From the NCBI GenBank assembly GCA_963761325.1, contig CAVXGZ010000008.1, forward strand, positions 124,001 through 188,000: a stretch of DNA of 64,000 nt. The letters run 5' to 3'. Shown in pieces: positions 26,875 through 35,480 of the stretch (position 1 is its first letter; the number at the start of each line of letters is the position of its first letter). This stretch comes from Streptantibioticus_C sp963761325 (GTDB lineage Bacteria > Actinomycetota > Actinomycetes > Streptomycetales > Streptomycetaceae). The notes under the pieces were generated by a model. The model was not told the DNA's origin. It made no database searches and saw nothing but the letters and a program-made list of their open reading frames with translations. Both the position numbers and the translations under genes were made by a program.

Positions 26875-27975
26875 GTGCGGATATACGTCTACGTGCCCCT
26901 GCTGGTCACCGTGGTGCTCGCGGTGGTCACGCCGCGCCTCGCGCCACGGCTCATCCCCCGCCACGCGGCCTGGGCGCTGGTCTGCGTCGCGGTGATGACG
27001 GCGGCCGGCTGGCTGGGCTCGCTGAGCCTGCTGGCGTTCACCGCGTTCGCCCAGATCCCCGAGGTCGCGCAGGAGGGCCGCTGGTCGATCCCCCTGCTGC
27101 GGGCCGAGGACCCGGTCGACTTCGCCGTCTCCGTGGCCTGCTCGCTCACCCTCGTCACCGCCTTCGTCGGTCTCGGCATCTCGATCGTCCGCCAGGTGCG
27201 CGACGTGCGCTGGGCCCGGCGGGAGAGCCGGCGGCTGCCCGGCAGGACCGAACTCGCCCTCCTGGACGACGAGACCCCGCAGGCGTTCACCATCGCCGGG
27301 AAGCCGGCGCGGATCGTGGTCACCCGCGGCATGCTGCGCTGCCTCGACCGTGAAGAACGCGCCGCGATGCTCGCCCACGAACGCGCCCACCTGCGCAACC
27401 GGCACCACCTCTTCCAGGCCGTCTGGCGCCTGACGGCTGCCGTCAACCCGCTGCTGCGCCCGGTCGTGGGAGCCGGCGGCTTCGTCCTGGAGCGCTGGGC
27501 CGACGAGGACGCCGCGGACCGGGTCGGCGACCGCACCGTGGTGGCCCGCGCGGTGGCGCGCGCCGCCCTCGCCAGCAGCGCGGTCGCCCGGCCCAGGGCC
27601 GACACGCTCGCCGCGACCGGCGGCGCGGTGCCGCAGCGCGTCAAGTCACTGCTCGCGCCCGCCCCCCGGGACCGGCTGCTGCCGTTCGTCGTCGGCGGCG
27701 TGCTGCTCGCCCTGTGCTGGACGAGCCTGTTCGAAGCGGCCTCCGACAGCGAGCAACTGGTCGACTTCGCCCAGAAGCCGATCTGCGCGGCGACCGACCA
27801 GGCACACCCGGCCGCGCGGATCCACCACTCCCCCGCCACCCGCCACCACCGCGGCTCCGCCGCCGACCTGGCCCACACCGCCGCGCAGTGCGCCCCGCGC
27901 CCCCGCCCGCCCCACAAGTCGGCCGATCTGGTGATCGCCGCGTCCTGGACCGCGACCGCCCGGCCGATCGGCTGA
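26875..27975 (+). CDS. M56 family metallopeptidase (BlaR1-like, no sensor domain)
   Basis: A 366-residue membrane protein with about four transmembrane segments (near residues 5-25, 35-60, 82-105 and 262-280). The zinc motif HERAH (HExxH) is near residue 167, followed by the ERWADEDAADRVGD segment that supplies the third ligand. Unlike staphylococcal BlaR1/MecR1 there is no penicillin-binding sensor domain; the short C-terminal extracytoplasmic part is His/Pro-rich. It would cleave, or trigger cleavage of, the adjacent BlaI. GTG start, four bases after the blaI stop. Confidence 0.85.
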   Translation: MRIYVYVPLLVTVVLAVVTPRLAPRLIPRHAAWALVCVAVMTAAGWLGSLSLLAFTAFAQIPEVAQEGRWSIPLLRAEDPVDFAVSVACSLTLVTAFVGLGISIVRQVRDVRWARRESRRLPGRTELALLDDETPQAFTIAGKPARIVVTRGMLRCLDREERAAMLAHERAHLRNRHHLFQAVWRLTAAVNPLLRPVVGAGGFVLERWADEDAADRVGDRTVVARAVARAALASSAVARPRADTLAATGGAVPQRVKSLLAPAPRDRLLPFVVGGVLLALCWTSLFEAASDSEQLVDFAQKPICAATDQAHPAARIHHSPATRHHRGSAADLAHTAAQCAPRPRPPHKSADLVIAASWTATARPIG

Positions 27976-28385
27976 CGGCGTTCCTGCCGCCAGCCGCCTC
28001 CTCGGCCGCGGTGCGCAGCCGGCGGGGAGTGCCCGCTCCGGCAGCTCGGTGAACTCCCTGGCGTTCGTCAGCCACCGCAAGCCGTCGTGCGCCGCGGTCC
28101 GCGCGGTCGTCGCGCGATCGGCGTCCGTCGCCGCCCCGGTGTTCGGCCGGGTCCTCGGCGTTCGCCCCCGGCCGGCTCGCCGAGGGCGGCGTCGTCGTTC
28201 ACCGGCTCCGGTCGCGGCGCGCGCACCCGTTTCGCGAGGCCCGGCGTGAGCCGGAGCGTGCGCCGGCGCGGTGGGTCCGGCCGCCGGGTGGACGGTTGTA
28301 CGGAAAAAAGGCTCATCGCACTCTCACAAAGAGGTAGTAAATTGCCCGGGGGCAACCGGTGTACACGAGGTGGCGAGGAGATGGC
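27976..28385. other. intergenic region before second blaI-like gene
   Basis: About 410 bases. Two dyads lie near its right end: TTGCCC-GG-GGGCAA (28342-28355) and GTGTACAC (28359-28366). No gene supported. Confidence 0.45.
28342..28366 (+). promoter_or_regulatory. paired palindromes upstream of second BlaI gene
   Basis: TTGCCCGGGGGCAA is a perfect 14-base dyad, and GTGTACAC a perfect 8-base one four bases further on, about 20 bases before the start codon. They differ from the sites A-E dyads, so this regulator may have its own operator. Confidence 0.4.
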
Positions 28386-28763
28386 ATGACGGGCACGGAG
28401 CGCAGGGCGGCCGGGGAGCTGGAGGCCGTGGTGCTCACCACGTTGTGGACGGTCGGGCACCCGATGACCGCGACGCAGATCAACGACGAACTGCCCGGCG
28501 ACCTCGCGCGCACGACCGTTCTGACCATCCTGTCCCGGCTGCACGAGAAGGGGATACTCACCCGCCAGCGCACCGGCCGGGGCTACGCCTACAGTCCGGT
28601 GGACGAACGGGCCGCGCGTACCGCGAGCCAGATGCTGGTGCTCCTCGAACACGACCCGGACCGCAGCGCGGTGCTCGCCCGCTTCATCTCCGAACTCTCC
28701 GAAGACGACGAGAAGTTGCTGCTCCAGCTGCTCGCCGGGTACGGCGCCGGCGGCAAACCGTAG
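28386..28763 (+). CDS. second BlaI/MecI/CopY family repressor
   Basis: A 125-residue winged-helix protein of the same family as the one at 26.5 kb (AAGELEAVVLTTLWTVGHPMTATQ, ARTTVLTILSRLHEKGIL, and the acidic C-terminal LSEDDEKLLLQLL). GAGGAG precedes the ATG of MTGTERR. No M56 peptidase gene follows; the next gene is convergent, so it is an orphan here or shares the upstream M56 partner. Confidence 0.82.
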   Translation: MTGTERRAAGELEAVVLTTLWTVGHPMTATQINDELPGDLARTTVLTILSRLHEKGILTRQRTGRGYAYSPVDERAARTASQMLVLLEHDPDRSAVLARFISELSEDDEKLLLQLLAGYGAGGKP

Positions 28764-28811
28764 CGTGCAGGGGCCGGCGGTAAGTCCGTGACCATCCCGG
28801 ACTCCGACCGG

Positions 28812-29642
28812 TCAGCGCGGGGCACCGAAGCGGGCCAGGCAGTGCCAGACCTTCTTGAGCGCCTGCGGGTCGTGTCGGCCGCCGCGCACCGCGTCCCCGA
28901 CGATCCGCGGATCGAGACGGCCGCCGACGGCGATCTCAGCGCCGAGCGCGACGCACCGCGCGCCCCGGTAGTCCGGATGGCGCCGCAACTCCCGCACGCC
29001 GAGCCGGAAACCGCCGTGCCACTCGACGGGGCAGCCGAGCAGGCGGGCCGCGTCCTCCACGGCGGTGCCGCGGAAGCTGGGATCCAGGACCAGCGCCTCC
29101 ACGTCGCGGTCCAGGCGCACCGGGCCGTGGATCTGCGCCTCGACGTGGCCGTCCAGGGTGTCCAGGCCGCCGGCCACGGCCAGTTCGACGAGGTCGCAGC
29201 GGGCCGCGACGCCGAAGGCCGACGGTCCGGCGGAGCTGTCCGGGTAGCAGAACGTGGCCCGCTCCAGGGTCCCGGCGGTGAGCCGGAAGTGCGACGAACC
29301 GAACCGCGGCGCCCCGCCGACCGGGGCGCGGCGGTGGTTGAGCGCGCCGTAGACCGGGCGCTCGTGCGGGGCGCAGTGGTCGTACGCGCCGCCGAAGATG
29401 CGGCTCTCCCAGCTCCAGCGGTCGCCGCCCGGATAGGCGGTGAGGCCGCCGTTGCCGGTGCCGGTCACGAACTGCGAGTAGTAGACGCCGTCTTCGGCCA
29501 GCGCGAGCAGGATCGGCCGGCCGCCGGCCTCGCGGTCCGGATGGAAGTTCATCGTCAGCCGCAGCCCGGGGTCGAGCGGCCCTCCGGACGCCAGCGCCCC
29601 GACGTGGCGCAGCGCCCTCTCCCGCGGCGAGTCGGCAGCCAT
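28812..29642 (-). CDS. DUF3626 domain-containing protein
   Basis: A 276-residue protein. The stretch VYYSQFVTGTGNGGLTAYPGGDRW, the WESRIFGGAYD and the HERPVYGALNHRR motifs identify DUF3626, a family with conserved His, Arg and Thr residues reminiscent of toxin-like ADP-ribosyltransferases, although activity is unproven. The start is ATG of MAADSPRER. It converges with the second blaI gene, and the lipoprotein gene lies upstream on the same strand. Confidence 0.75.
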   Translation of the reverse strand: MAADSPRERALRHVGALASGGPLDPGLRLTMNFHPDREAGGRPILLALAEDGVYYSQFVTGTGNGGLTAYPGGDRWSWESRIFGGAYDHCAPHERPVYGALNHRRAPVGGAPRFGSSHFRLTAGTLERATFCYPDSSAGPSAFGVAARCDLVELAVAGGLDTLDGHVEAQIHGPVRLDRDVEALVLDPSFRGTAVEDAARLLGCPVEWHGGFRLGVRELRRHPDYRGARCVALGAEIAVGGRLDPRIVGDAVRGGRHDPQALKKVWHCLARFGAPR

Positions 29643-29772
29643 CCGCGCAGTGTGCCCGACGGCGGCCGGCCGGCACACCCGGATTTCGCGCGGCACTCCG
29701 ACCGCCGCTCCGACGCCGGCCCGGTGCGCACACCGACCGGGTCGGGCGGCGCCGCAAGGGCCTGACGGGTGA

Positions 29773-30207
29773 TCAGGACGAACGCCGGACCGTGACCGTC
29801 ACGGTGAAGGACTTGCCGGGACCGACGCAGGCGCGGGCCTCGCCGCAGCTGGTACGCCGGGCGGTGATGTGCGCCAGGCCGGGCCGGTCGGCGCGCAGGG
29901 CCAGTTCGACGGTGCCGCATCCGGAACCGGGCGGGCAGGTGTGGGCCGGCGCGGTCCTCGGGCGGCCGGACGGCGCCAGTACCCGCGGCGCGCTGCTGGC
30001 GAGCCCGGACCAGTACGTGCTGTGCAGGGTGACGACGACGGAGTCGCCGGTCCTGACCGTGACGGCGGTGCGGTTCGCCCGCTCGTCGAGGTGGACGGCC
30101 GCAGACGGCGGCGCGATCGACGTGGGCCGTTCGCCGCACGCCGAGACGCCCACGAGAGCGAGAAGGCCGGCGACCAGCAACAGGGCCGAGGTACGCGGGT
30201 CGGGCAT
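29773..30207 (-). CDS. small secreted lipoprotein, unknown function
   Basis: A 144-residue protein with a lipoprotein signal (hydrophobic ALLLVAGLLALVGVSAC, lipobox VSAC then G) so it should be anchored outside the membrane. The mature part has beta-strand-like sequence (TVRTGDSVVVTLHSTYWSGL) and four further cysteines (CPPGSGCG, SCGEARAC), suggesting disulfides. GGAGACCCGGTG precedes the ATG. I recognise no named domain. Confidence 0.65.
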   Translation of the reverse strand: MPDPRTSALLLVAGLLALVGVSACGERPTSIAPPSAAVHLDERANRTAVTVRTGDSVVVTLHSTYWSGLASSAPRVLAPSGRPRTAPAHTCPPGSGCGTVELALRADRPGLAHITARRTSCGEARACVGPGKSFTVTVTVRRSS

Positions 30208-30758
30208 CACCGGGTCTCCGTTCGGCGGGCCGCCCGTCCGGGGGCAGACGCCTTCCTCCGGACGGGCGGGACATGGGAAAAGCGGCACCCCGGCGGTCGG
30301 ACCCTCCCCCAGTGTCAAGAGTCCGGCTGCCGAGGCCGGCGGTTCCGGTGGTCAGCCGGCGCAGCCGTTCACGTGCGTCACTTCACGTGAGTGTTCGGGT
30401 TTTTCCCACACACAGTCAATTCAAGGATGAAGGCGCCCGCAAGACCTCGCGCGGTTAAGAACTTCCTAAGATGACCGGCCCCGCGCGACCGCGGCGGAAA
30501 CGCGAACGCCGGTCGAATTCCACACCGGAGCCGCCGGGAAATTCGGTGAAAGGAAGTTCTTGTGGGGTGGGGAATCCGTCGCTATCTTCTTGCCGACACC
30601 ACTCACAGGGGTGTCACAGACTGCACACGTGTCATGCACACGCCATCTCTGACCTGCGCGCACTCTTCCCATTCATGCCGGTGATGCCGGCGCGGACTCC
30701 GGGCGACCCCGTGAACGCGGGTCCCGGAGCCGTTCCCCGTGCCCAGGAGGGCCGTCCG
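30208..30758. other. divergent region upstream of secreted protein
   Basis: About 550 bases between the lipoprotein and the secreted HExxH protein. It holds an inverted repeat in the lipoprotein leader (CGCCCGTCCGG at 30231 with its complement ending 30268) and the palindrome at 30453-30472. No gene supported; the long open frame crossing it lacks a start signal. Confidence 0.45.
30453..30472. promoter_or_regulatory. TTAAGAA-type palindrome, copy 1
   Basis: GGTTAAGAACTTCCTAAGAT, an imperfect dyad centred on TTAAGAA-C-TTCCTAA. Its reverse complement matches 18 of 20 bases of the copy at 32735-32754. Each copy precedes a gene for a secreted protein. Confidence 0.55.
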
Positions 30759-32675
30759 TTGCGCATATCCTCCCTCGTCCCGCCCCGCCGAAGATTCAAG
30801 AAGACCGCCGCGGCAGCCGTCTCCGTGGCCGCCGTCATGGCCGCGGCCATCGCGGTCACCGCACCGCAGGCGTCCGCCGCGACGATCCCGCAGGAGGGGC
30901 AGAGCACCTCCGTCGCCAACCCGTACAGCCCCGCGTACCACCACACGTACCGGCACGGCGTCCTGCCCACCATCGGACAGAACGCCAAGATGAAGAGCTG
31001 GGCGGCCCAGCAGGCCTCGCCGGACGTGGCCACCGGACCGGAGACGCTGTCCTACGGCGGCGGCATCGACGGCATCGGCGTCAACAGCGGCCACTCGCAC
31101 GTCTACCTGGTGTTCTACGGCACCCAGTGGGGGACGCAGAGCACCAACGGCAGCGGGGACGACACCTTCTCCGGGGACCCGGACGGCGGCGCTCCGGTCG
31201 CCCAGGAGATGTTCAAGGGCATCGGCACCGGCAACGAGCTGTGGTCGGCCGACCTGACCCAGTGGTGCGACGGCCCGAACGTGTCGACCGGCGCGACCAG
31301 TTGCCCGTCGAACGCGAACTTCGTGCCGTACCAGAGCGGCGGCGTGCTGTCCGGCGTCTGGTACGACAACTCGGCGGCCTCGCCCAGCGCGGCGACCGGA
31401 CACCAGCTCGGCGCGGAGGCGGTCAAGGCGGCCGCCCACTTCGGCAACACCACGGCCGCGTCGAACCGGAACGCCTACTACGTCATCCTGTCGCCGCACG
31501 GCACCAACCCGGACAGCTACCAGGGCCAGTACTGCGCCTGGCACGACTACAACGGCGACAGCACGCTGACCGGCGGCCCGGTGTCGTCGAGCTACGGCGA
31601 CATCGCCTTCAGCAACCAGCCGTACAACATGGACTCCGGCGCGGGCTGCGGCGTGGGCTTCATCAACTCCCCCGGCACGCTCGACGGTTGGACGATGACC
31701 CTCGGCCACGAGTGGCACGAGATGATGTCGGACATGAATCCGGCCGGCGGCTGGACCAACCAGACCGGCAGCTCGTACAACGGCCAGGAGAACTCCGACG
31801 AGTGCGCGTGGCTCTCGCCGGGCACGTCCGGCGGAGCGGCGAACGTCACGATGGGCACCGGCACCTTCGCCGAGCAGGCCAGCTGGTCCAACGACACCAA
31901 CGCCTGCGCCATCTCGCACCCGATCGTCGGAGGCGGCGGCACCGGCAACACGATCACCGTCAACAACCCGGGCAACCAGACCACCACCGTGGGCGGTTCG
32001 GTCTCCCTGCAGATGACCGGCTCCGACTCGGGGTCCGGCCAGACCCTCTCCTACACCGCGACCGGGCTCCCGGCCGGGCTGAGCATCTCCTCCGGCGGCC
32101 TGATCAGCGGCAGCCCGACCACCGCCGGCACCTCCTCGGTCAGCGTCACGGCCAAGGACAGCACCGGCGCCTCCGGCAGCACCTCGTTCAGCTGGACCGT
32201 GAGCAGCACCGGCGGCTGCTCCAGCCCGGGCCAGAAGCTCGGCAACCCCGGCTTCGAGACCGGCACCGCCTCACCGTGGACGACGAGCAGCGGCGTGGTC
32301 GACAACTCCACGAGCGAGCCCGCCCACTCCGGTAGCTGGAAGGCCTGGCTGGACGGCTACGGCACCTCGCACACCGACACGCTGTCCCAGTCCGTCACGA
32401 TCCCGGCCGGGTGCAGCGCGACCTTCTCCTTCTACCTGCACATCGACACCGACGAGACCACCACGACCACGGCCTACGACACGCTGACCGTCCAGGTCGG
32501 CAGCACCACCCTGGCCACCTACTCCAACCTCAACGCGGCGAGCGGCTACACGCAGAAGTCCTTCAACCTGTCCAGCTACGCCGGGCAGACGGTGACCCTG
32601 AAGTTCACCGGTACCGAGGACTCCAGCCTGCAGACCTCGTTCGTCATCGACGACACCGCGCTGAACGCCTCCTGA
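30759..32675 (+). CDS. secreted HExxH protein with Ig-like and beta-sandwich C-terminal domains
   Basis: A 638-residue exported protein. A Sec signal peptide (RRRFKKTAAAA...APQASAA) occupies about residues 10-42. The central region has LGHEWHEMMSDMNP near residue 314, an HExxH zinc-peptidase motif, in a domain also found in actinomycete secreted proteins of unknown substrate. Then a putative Ig domain (about 393-485: QTTTVGGSVSLQM, ATGLPAGLSISS) and a C-terminal carbohydrate-binding-like beta-sandwich (NPGFETG...). The TTG start is chosen for AGGAGG eight bases upstream and because the signal peptide begins there. Likely a secreted metalloprotease, but catalytic activity is not shown. Confidence 0.72.
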   Translation: MRISSLVPPRRRFKKTAAAAVSVAAVMAAAIAVTAPQASAATIPQEGQSTSVANPYSPAYHHTYRHGVLPTIGQNAKMKSWAAQQASPDVATGPETLSYGGGIDGIGVNSGHSHVYLVFYGTQWGTQSTNGSGDDTFSGDPDGGAPVAQEMFKGIGTGNELWSADLTQWCDGPNVSTGATSCPSNANFVPYQSGGVLSGVWYDNSAASPSAATGHQLGAEAVKAAAHFGNTTAASNRNAYYVILSPHGTNPDSYQGQYCAWHDYNGDSTLTGGPVSSSYGDIAFSNQPYNMDSGAGCGVGFINSPGTLDGWTMTLGHEWHEMMSDMNPAGGWTNQTGSSYNGQENSDECAWLSPGTSGGAANVTMGTGTFAEQASWSNDTNACAISHPIVGGGGTGNTITVNNPGNQTTTVGGSVSLQMTGSDSGSGQTLSYTATGLPAGLSISSGGLISGSPTTAGTSSVSVTAKDSTGASGSTSFSWTVSSTGGCSSPGQKLGNPGFETGTASPWTTSSGVVDNSTSEPAHSGSWKAWLDGYGTSHTDTLSQSVTIPAGCSATFSFYLHIDTDETTTTTAYDTLTVQVGSTTLATYSNLNAASGYTQKSFNLSSYAGQTVTLKFTGTEDSSLQTSFVIDDTALNAS

Positions 32676-32692
32676 CCCGATCCCGGCCGAAG

Positions 32693-32726
32693 CCGTGGGG
32701 GCGGGACGAAATGCCCGCCCCCACGG
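32693..32726 (+). terminator. stem-loop terminator
   Basis: A perfect 13-base-pair stem (CCGTGGGGGCGGG and complement) around an 8-base loop, 17 bases after the secreted protein stop codon. Confidence 0.75.
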
Positions 32727-32734
32727 TCCCGGAA

Positions 32735-32754
32735 ATCTTAGAAGGTTCTTAACC
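32735..32754. promoter_or_regulatory. TTAAGAA-type palindrome, copy 2
   Basis: ATCTTAGAAGGTTCTTAACC, directly after the terminator and 164 bases before the next secreted protein gene; same dyad as at 30453-30472 in opposite orientation. Confidence 0.55.
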
Positions 32755-32918
32755 ACCCGGCGACTTGTGGTCGACAACCTCTCTCGACTTGACTGTACGC
32801 GGTCACTTTTTTCCGATTCGGCCTCTCGCGACATTCGTACGCCCCGAAATCCCCGGCGATTTCCGGGATCCGAGAACACCACGTCCCGGCAATGGCCGCC
32901 GGAAAAGGAGTGATTCGA

Positions 32919-33464
32919 ATGAATTCGCTTGCGGGAGGCATACTCGCCGGCTGTGCGGCGGCAGCCCTGGCCTGCGCGGGCGCGTCCGGCGCGTCGGCCG
33001 CGGCGCCGCACCCGGCGACCGTCGTGCCGCACAGCACGTGCTCCCAGGCGTACCTGCCGCTGCCGGACCCGTCCTGCACGCCCGGCGCGTTGAACCCGGA
33101 CGTCACCCAGAGCACGATCGGCCAGACCATCTGCGTGTCGGGCTGGACGTCGACGGTCCGGCCGCCCACGTCGTACACCAACCCCCTCAAGCAGCAGGGG
33201 ATCTCCGACTACGGCTACAGCGACACCAACATGTCCGACTACGAGGAGGACCACTTCCTGCCGCTGGAGCTCGGCGGCTCCCCCCGGGACCCGAAGAACC
33301 TGTGGCCGGAGCCGCACTCCGGGAGCGAGAACTCCTACTCCAAGGACAGCGTGGAGAACGCGCTGAAGAAGGCCGTGTGCTCGGGGGAGGTGACGCTGTC
33401 CGCCGCGCAGAACGCCATGCTGGCCAACTGGACGACCGCTGAGTCCGTGCTGGGCATCGGCTGA
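32919..33464 (+). CDS. secreted HNH-nuclease-like protein
   Basis: A 181-residue exported protein: signal peptide LAGGILAGCAAAALACAGASGASAAA, then a cysteine-containing region and EEDHFLPLELGGSPRDPKNLWPE, which matches the EDHxxPLxxGG...NLWP signature of secreted HNH/DUF1524-like proteins. Some relatives are probably nucleases. The ATG of MNSLAGG follows AAAGGAG at eight bases. A strong terminator follows. It shares the upstream palindrome with the secreted HExxH gene, so the two may be coexpressed. Confidence 0.68.
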   Translation: MNSLAGGILAGCAAAALACAGASGASAAAPHPATVVPHSTCSQAYLPLPDPSCTPGALNPDVTQSTIGQTICVSGWTSTVRPPTSYTNPLKQQGISDYGYSDTNMSDYEEDHFLPLELGGSPRDPKNLWPEPHSGSENSYSKDSVENALKKAVCSGEVTLSAAQNAMLANWTTAESVLGIG

Positions 33465-33485
33465 CACCGCGACGGGCAGAGGGCG

Positions 33486-33516
33486 GGGTGGGTGCCGCGC
33501 GGGGCGGCACCCACCC
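33486..33516 (+). terminator. stem-loop terminator
   Basis: A perfect 13-base-pair stem (GGGTGGGTGCCGC and complement) with a 5-base loop, 21 bases after the stop of the HNH-like gene. Confidence 0.72.
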
Positions 33517-33559
33517 GTCCGCCACGAGGGCGGCGGCCGCCCGTGCTCCACTGGGCGCC

Positions 33560-34219
33560 ATGCCACTGTTACTCCTCGATCTCGACAACACCCTGGTCGA
33601 CCGCGACGCCGCGTTCCGCAGCGCCCTGGCCGCCTTCCTCGACGAACACGCGCTTCCCGCCTCGGACGTCGACCGGCTCATGTCCGTCGACGCGAGTGGG
33701 TACACCCCGCGGCAGGCGGTCGCCGGGTTCATGGCCGACCGCTACGGGACACGGGTGCCCGAGACCGCGGTCCGCGCCCTGCTCGACCACGGCGCGGCCG
33801 ACCGTGTGGTGCTCCCGGCCCCGGCACGCGACGCCCTGGCGAGAGCGGTCGACACCGGTTGGACCTGCGTCATCGTCACCAATGGACTCACCGCGCAGCA
33901 GGAGGCGAAGATCCGCAGCAGCGGGCTCGACGCGGCGGTCCACGGATGGGTCGTCTCCGAGGAAGTGGGCCACAGGAAACCGGCCGCCGAGATCTTCGAG
34001 GCCGCGGCGGCGGCCGTCCGCGCCTCGCTGCGCGACGCCTGGGTCGTGGGCGACTCGCCGCAGGCCGACATCGGCGGCGCGCACCACCTCGGCCTTCGGA
34101 GCGTGTGGGTCTCCGGCGGCCGGCCGTGGCCCGGACAGCCCTTCCGGCCCACCCACGTGGCACACGACGCCGCGTCAGCGATCGACCTGGTCCTCGCCGC
34201 CCCGGCGTCGCGCGCCTGA
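33560..34219 (+). CDS. HAD family hydrolase
   Basis: A 219-residue haloacid-dehalogenase-type phosphatase. Motif I LLDLDNTLVD (Asp7 and Asp9), motif II VTNGL, motif III Lys in GHRKPAAEIF and motif IV GDSPQADIGGA are all intact. The cap is the helical C1 type, as in YjjG/phosphoglycolate phosphatase-like enzymes. The substrate is unknown. The start is the ATG of MPLLLLDLDN, typical of the family. Confidence 0.82.
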   Translation: MPLLLLDLDNTLVDRDAAFRSALAAFLDEHALPASDVDRLMSVDASGYTPRQAVAGFMADRYGTRVPETAVRALLDHGAADRVVLPAPARDALARAVDTGWTCVIVTNGLTAQQEAKIRSSGLDAAVHGWVVSEEVGHRKPAAEIFEAAAAAVRASLRDAWVVGDSPQADIGGAHHLGLRSVWVSGGRPWPGQPFRPTHVAHDAASAIDLVLAAPASRA

Positions 34220-34224
34220 CGGCC

Positions 34225-35349
34225 TCAGGAGGACAGCCCGGTGATCCGGTACTGCATCACCCGGTAGTCGGTGTCGTCGTACCACTGGCTGACCGCGATG
34301 TCGAAGTCGGCGAACGTGGAGCCGGGGAAGACGAATCCGCCGTACGGGCTGGCGACGGCGTTACCGCCCTCGTCGCCCGGTGTGGTGGGGACGATCATCG
34401 TCTGCTCGGGGGTGGTGAACAGGTCGGAGGTCGGCAGCGGGAAGACCTGCGCGCGTATCGAGAGCACGTCCATGTTCAGCCAGGTGAAGGCGTACTGGCC
34501 CTCCATCGCGCGGAAGCAGATCTCACCCCACTTGCGCGAGGCGGTGATCGACGTCGGGTAGTTGCCCCAGGCCCAGGCGCCGCCGGCGTATCCCCACGGC
34601 TCGTAGGCGGCCGGGTCGCCGAGCGAGTCCTGCGGCACGCGGTGCAGCAGCAGGTCGGAGACCACGTCGCGGTTGAACGCCGACGACAGGACGTAGCAGT
34701 AGCCGTCGTCGGCGACCGCGTAGGACTTCTGCTGGAACTGCCCGCCGTACTGGTCGCCGGGGAACTGGCACAGGTACGTCCACGTCTCGCCGTTGTCGGT
34801 CGAGGACCAGAAGTCGGTGTGGTCGGTCTGGTAGATCACGCCGCGCATGAGGTGCATGTACATCGTGTCGCCGATGGTGAACACGTCGGACGGGATGGCG
34901 GTCGTGCCGTTGGTGTGGCCCTCGGGCACCAGGCCGTTGGCGTGCGAGCCGCCGACGCTGCCGTCGATCACGATCGAGTCCAGGTCGGCGCTGCTGGAAC
35001 GCAGCCCGACCGGGGCACGCCAGTCGGAGTCGCCGACGCCCGAGCCGTCGAAGGTGTCGCCGCACACGAAGAGCACCGTGCCGTCGGGGCAGAGCGCGGG
35101 GATGCCCAGATCGGTCCACGGGGCGGCGAACTGACCGGTCTCTGCGGGCCCGGTGAGATCCTTGATCTTCGTGCCGCCGACGACGCGTGGCGCCGGCCGC
35201 GTCCGGCCGACGGCGCCCGCCGGAGCCGCCACGGACAGGCCGCCGGCCGCGGCGGCCGTGCCCAGAGCGGCCCGCAGCAGCGACCTGCGGCTGGTGACGC
35301 CCGGATGCCCGGGGGGATTCGGCTCCGACGACTGCGGCGGCGTGGGCAC
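34225..35349 (-). CDS. Tat-exported DUF4185 domain protein
   Basis: A 374-residue exported protein. The N terminus has a twin-arginine signal (TSRRSLLRAALGTAAAAGG...APAGA). The mature part starts VGGTKIKDLTGP and has repeated beta-propeller-like blades (LFVCGDTFDG, DTMYMHLMRGVIYQT, FWSSTDNGETW, CYVLSS), the DUF4185/sialidase-like pattern. Function unknown, perhaps glycan binding or hydrolysis. GTG at 35349 follows AAGGAG by five bases. Confidence 0.75.
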   Translation of the reverse strand: MPTPPQSSEPNPPGHPGVTSRRSLLRAALGTAAAAGGLSVAAPAGAVGRTRPAPRVVGGTKIKDLTGPAETGQFAAPWTDLGIPALCPDGTVLFVCGDTFDGSGVGDSDWRAPVGLRSSSADLDSIVIDGSVGGSHANGLVPEGHTNGTTAIPSDVFTIGDTMYMHLMRGVIYQTDHTDFWSSTDNGETWTYLCQFPGDQYGGQFQQKSYAVADDGYCYVLSSAFNRDVVSDLLLHRVPQDSLGDPAAYEPWGYAGGAWAWGNYPTSITASRKWGEICFRAMEGQYAFTWLNMDVLSIRAQVFPLPTSDLFTTPEQTMIVPTTPGDEGGNAVASPYGGFVFPGSTFADFDIAVSQWYDDTDYRVMQYRITGLSS

Positions 35350-35480
35350 GGGCACTCCTTCGAGGGCTGCGGGAAGGACGGTACGTGGACCGGACGTGCG
35401 GGAACCGATTGCTGCGGAGCACCATATTCCAGCCCGGTCCGCCGCGACCAGAGCGCGTGGCGCCGGCGCCCGGCCAGGCG

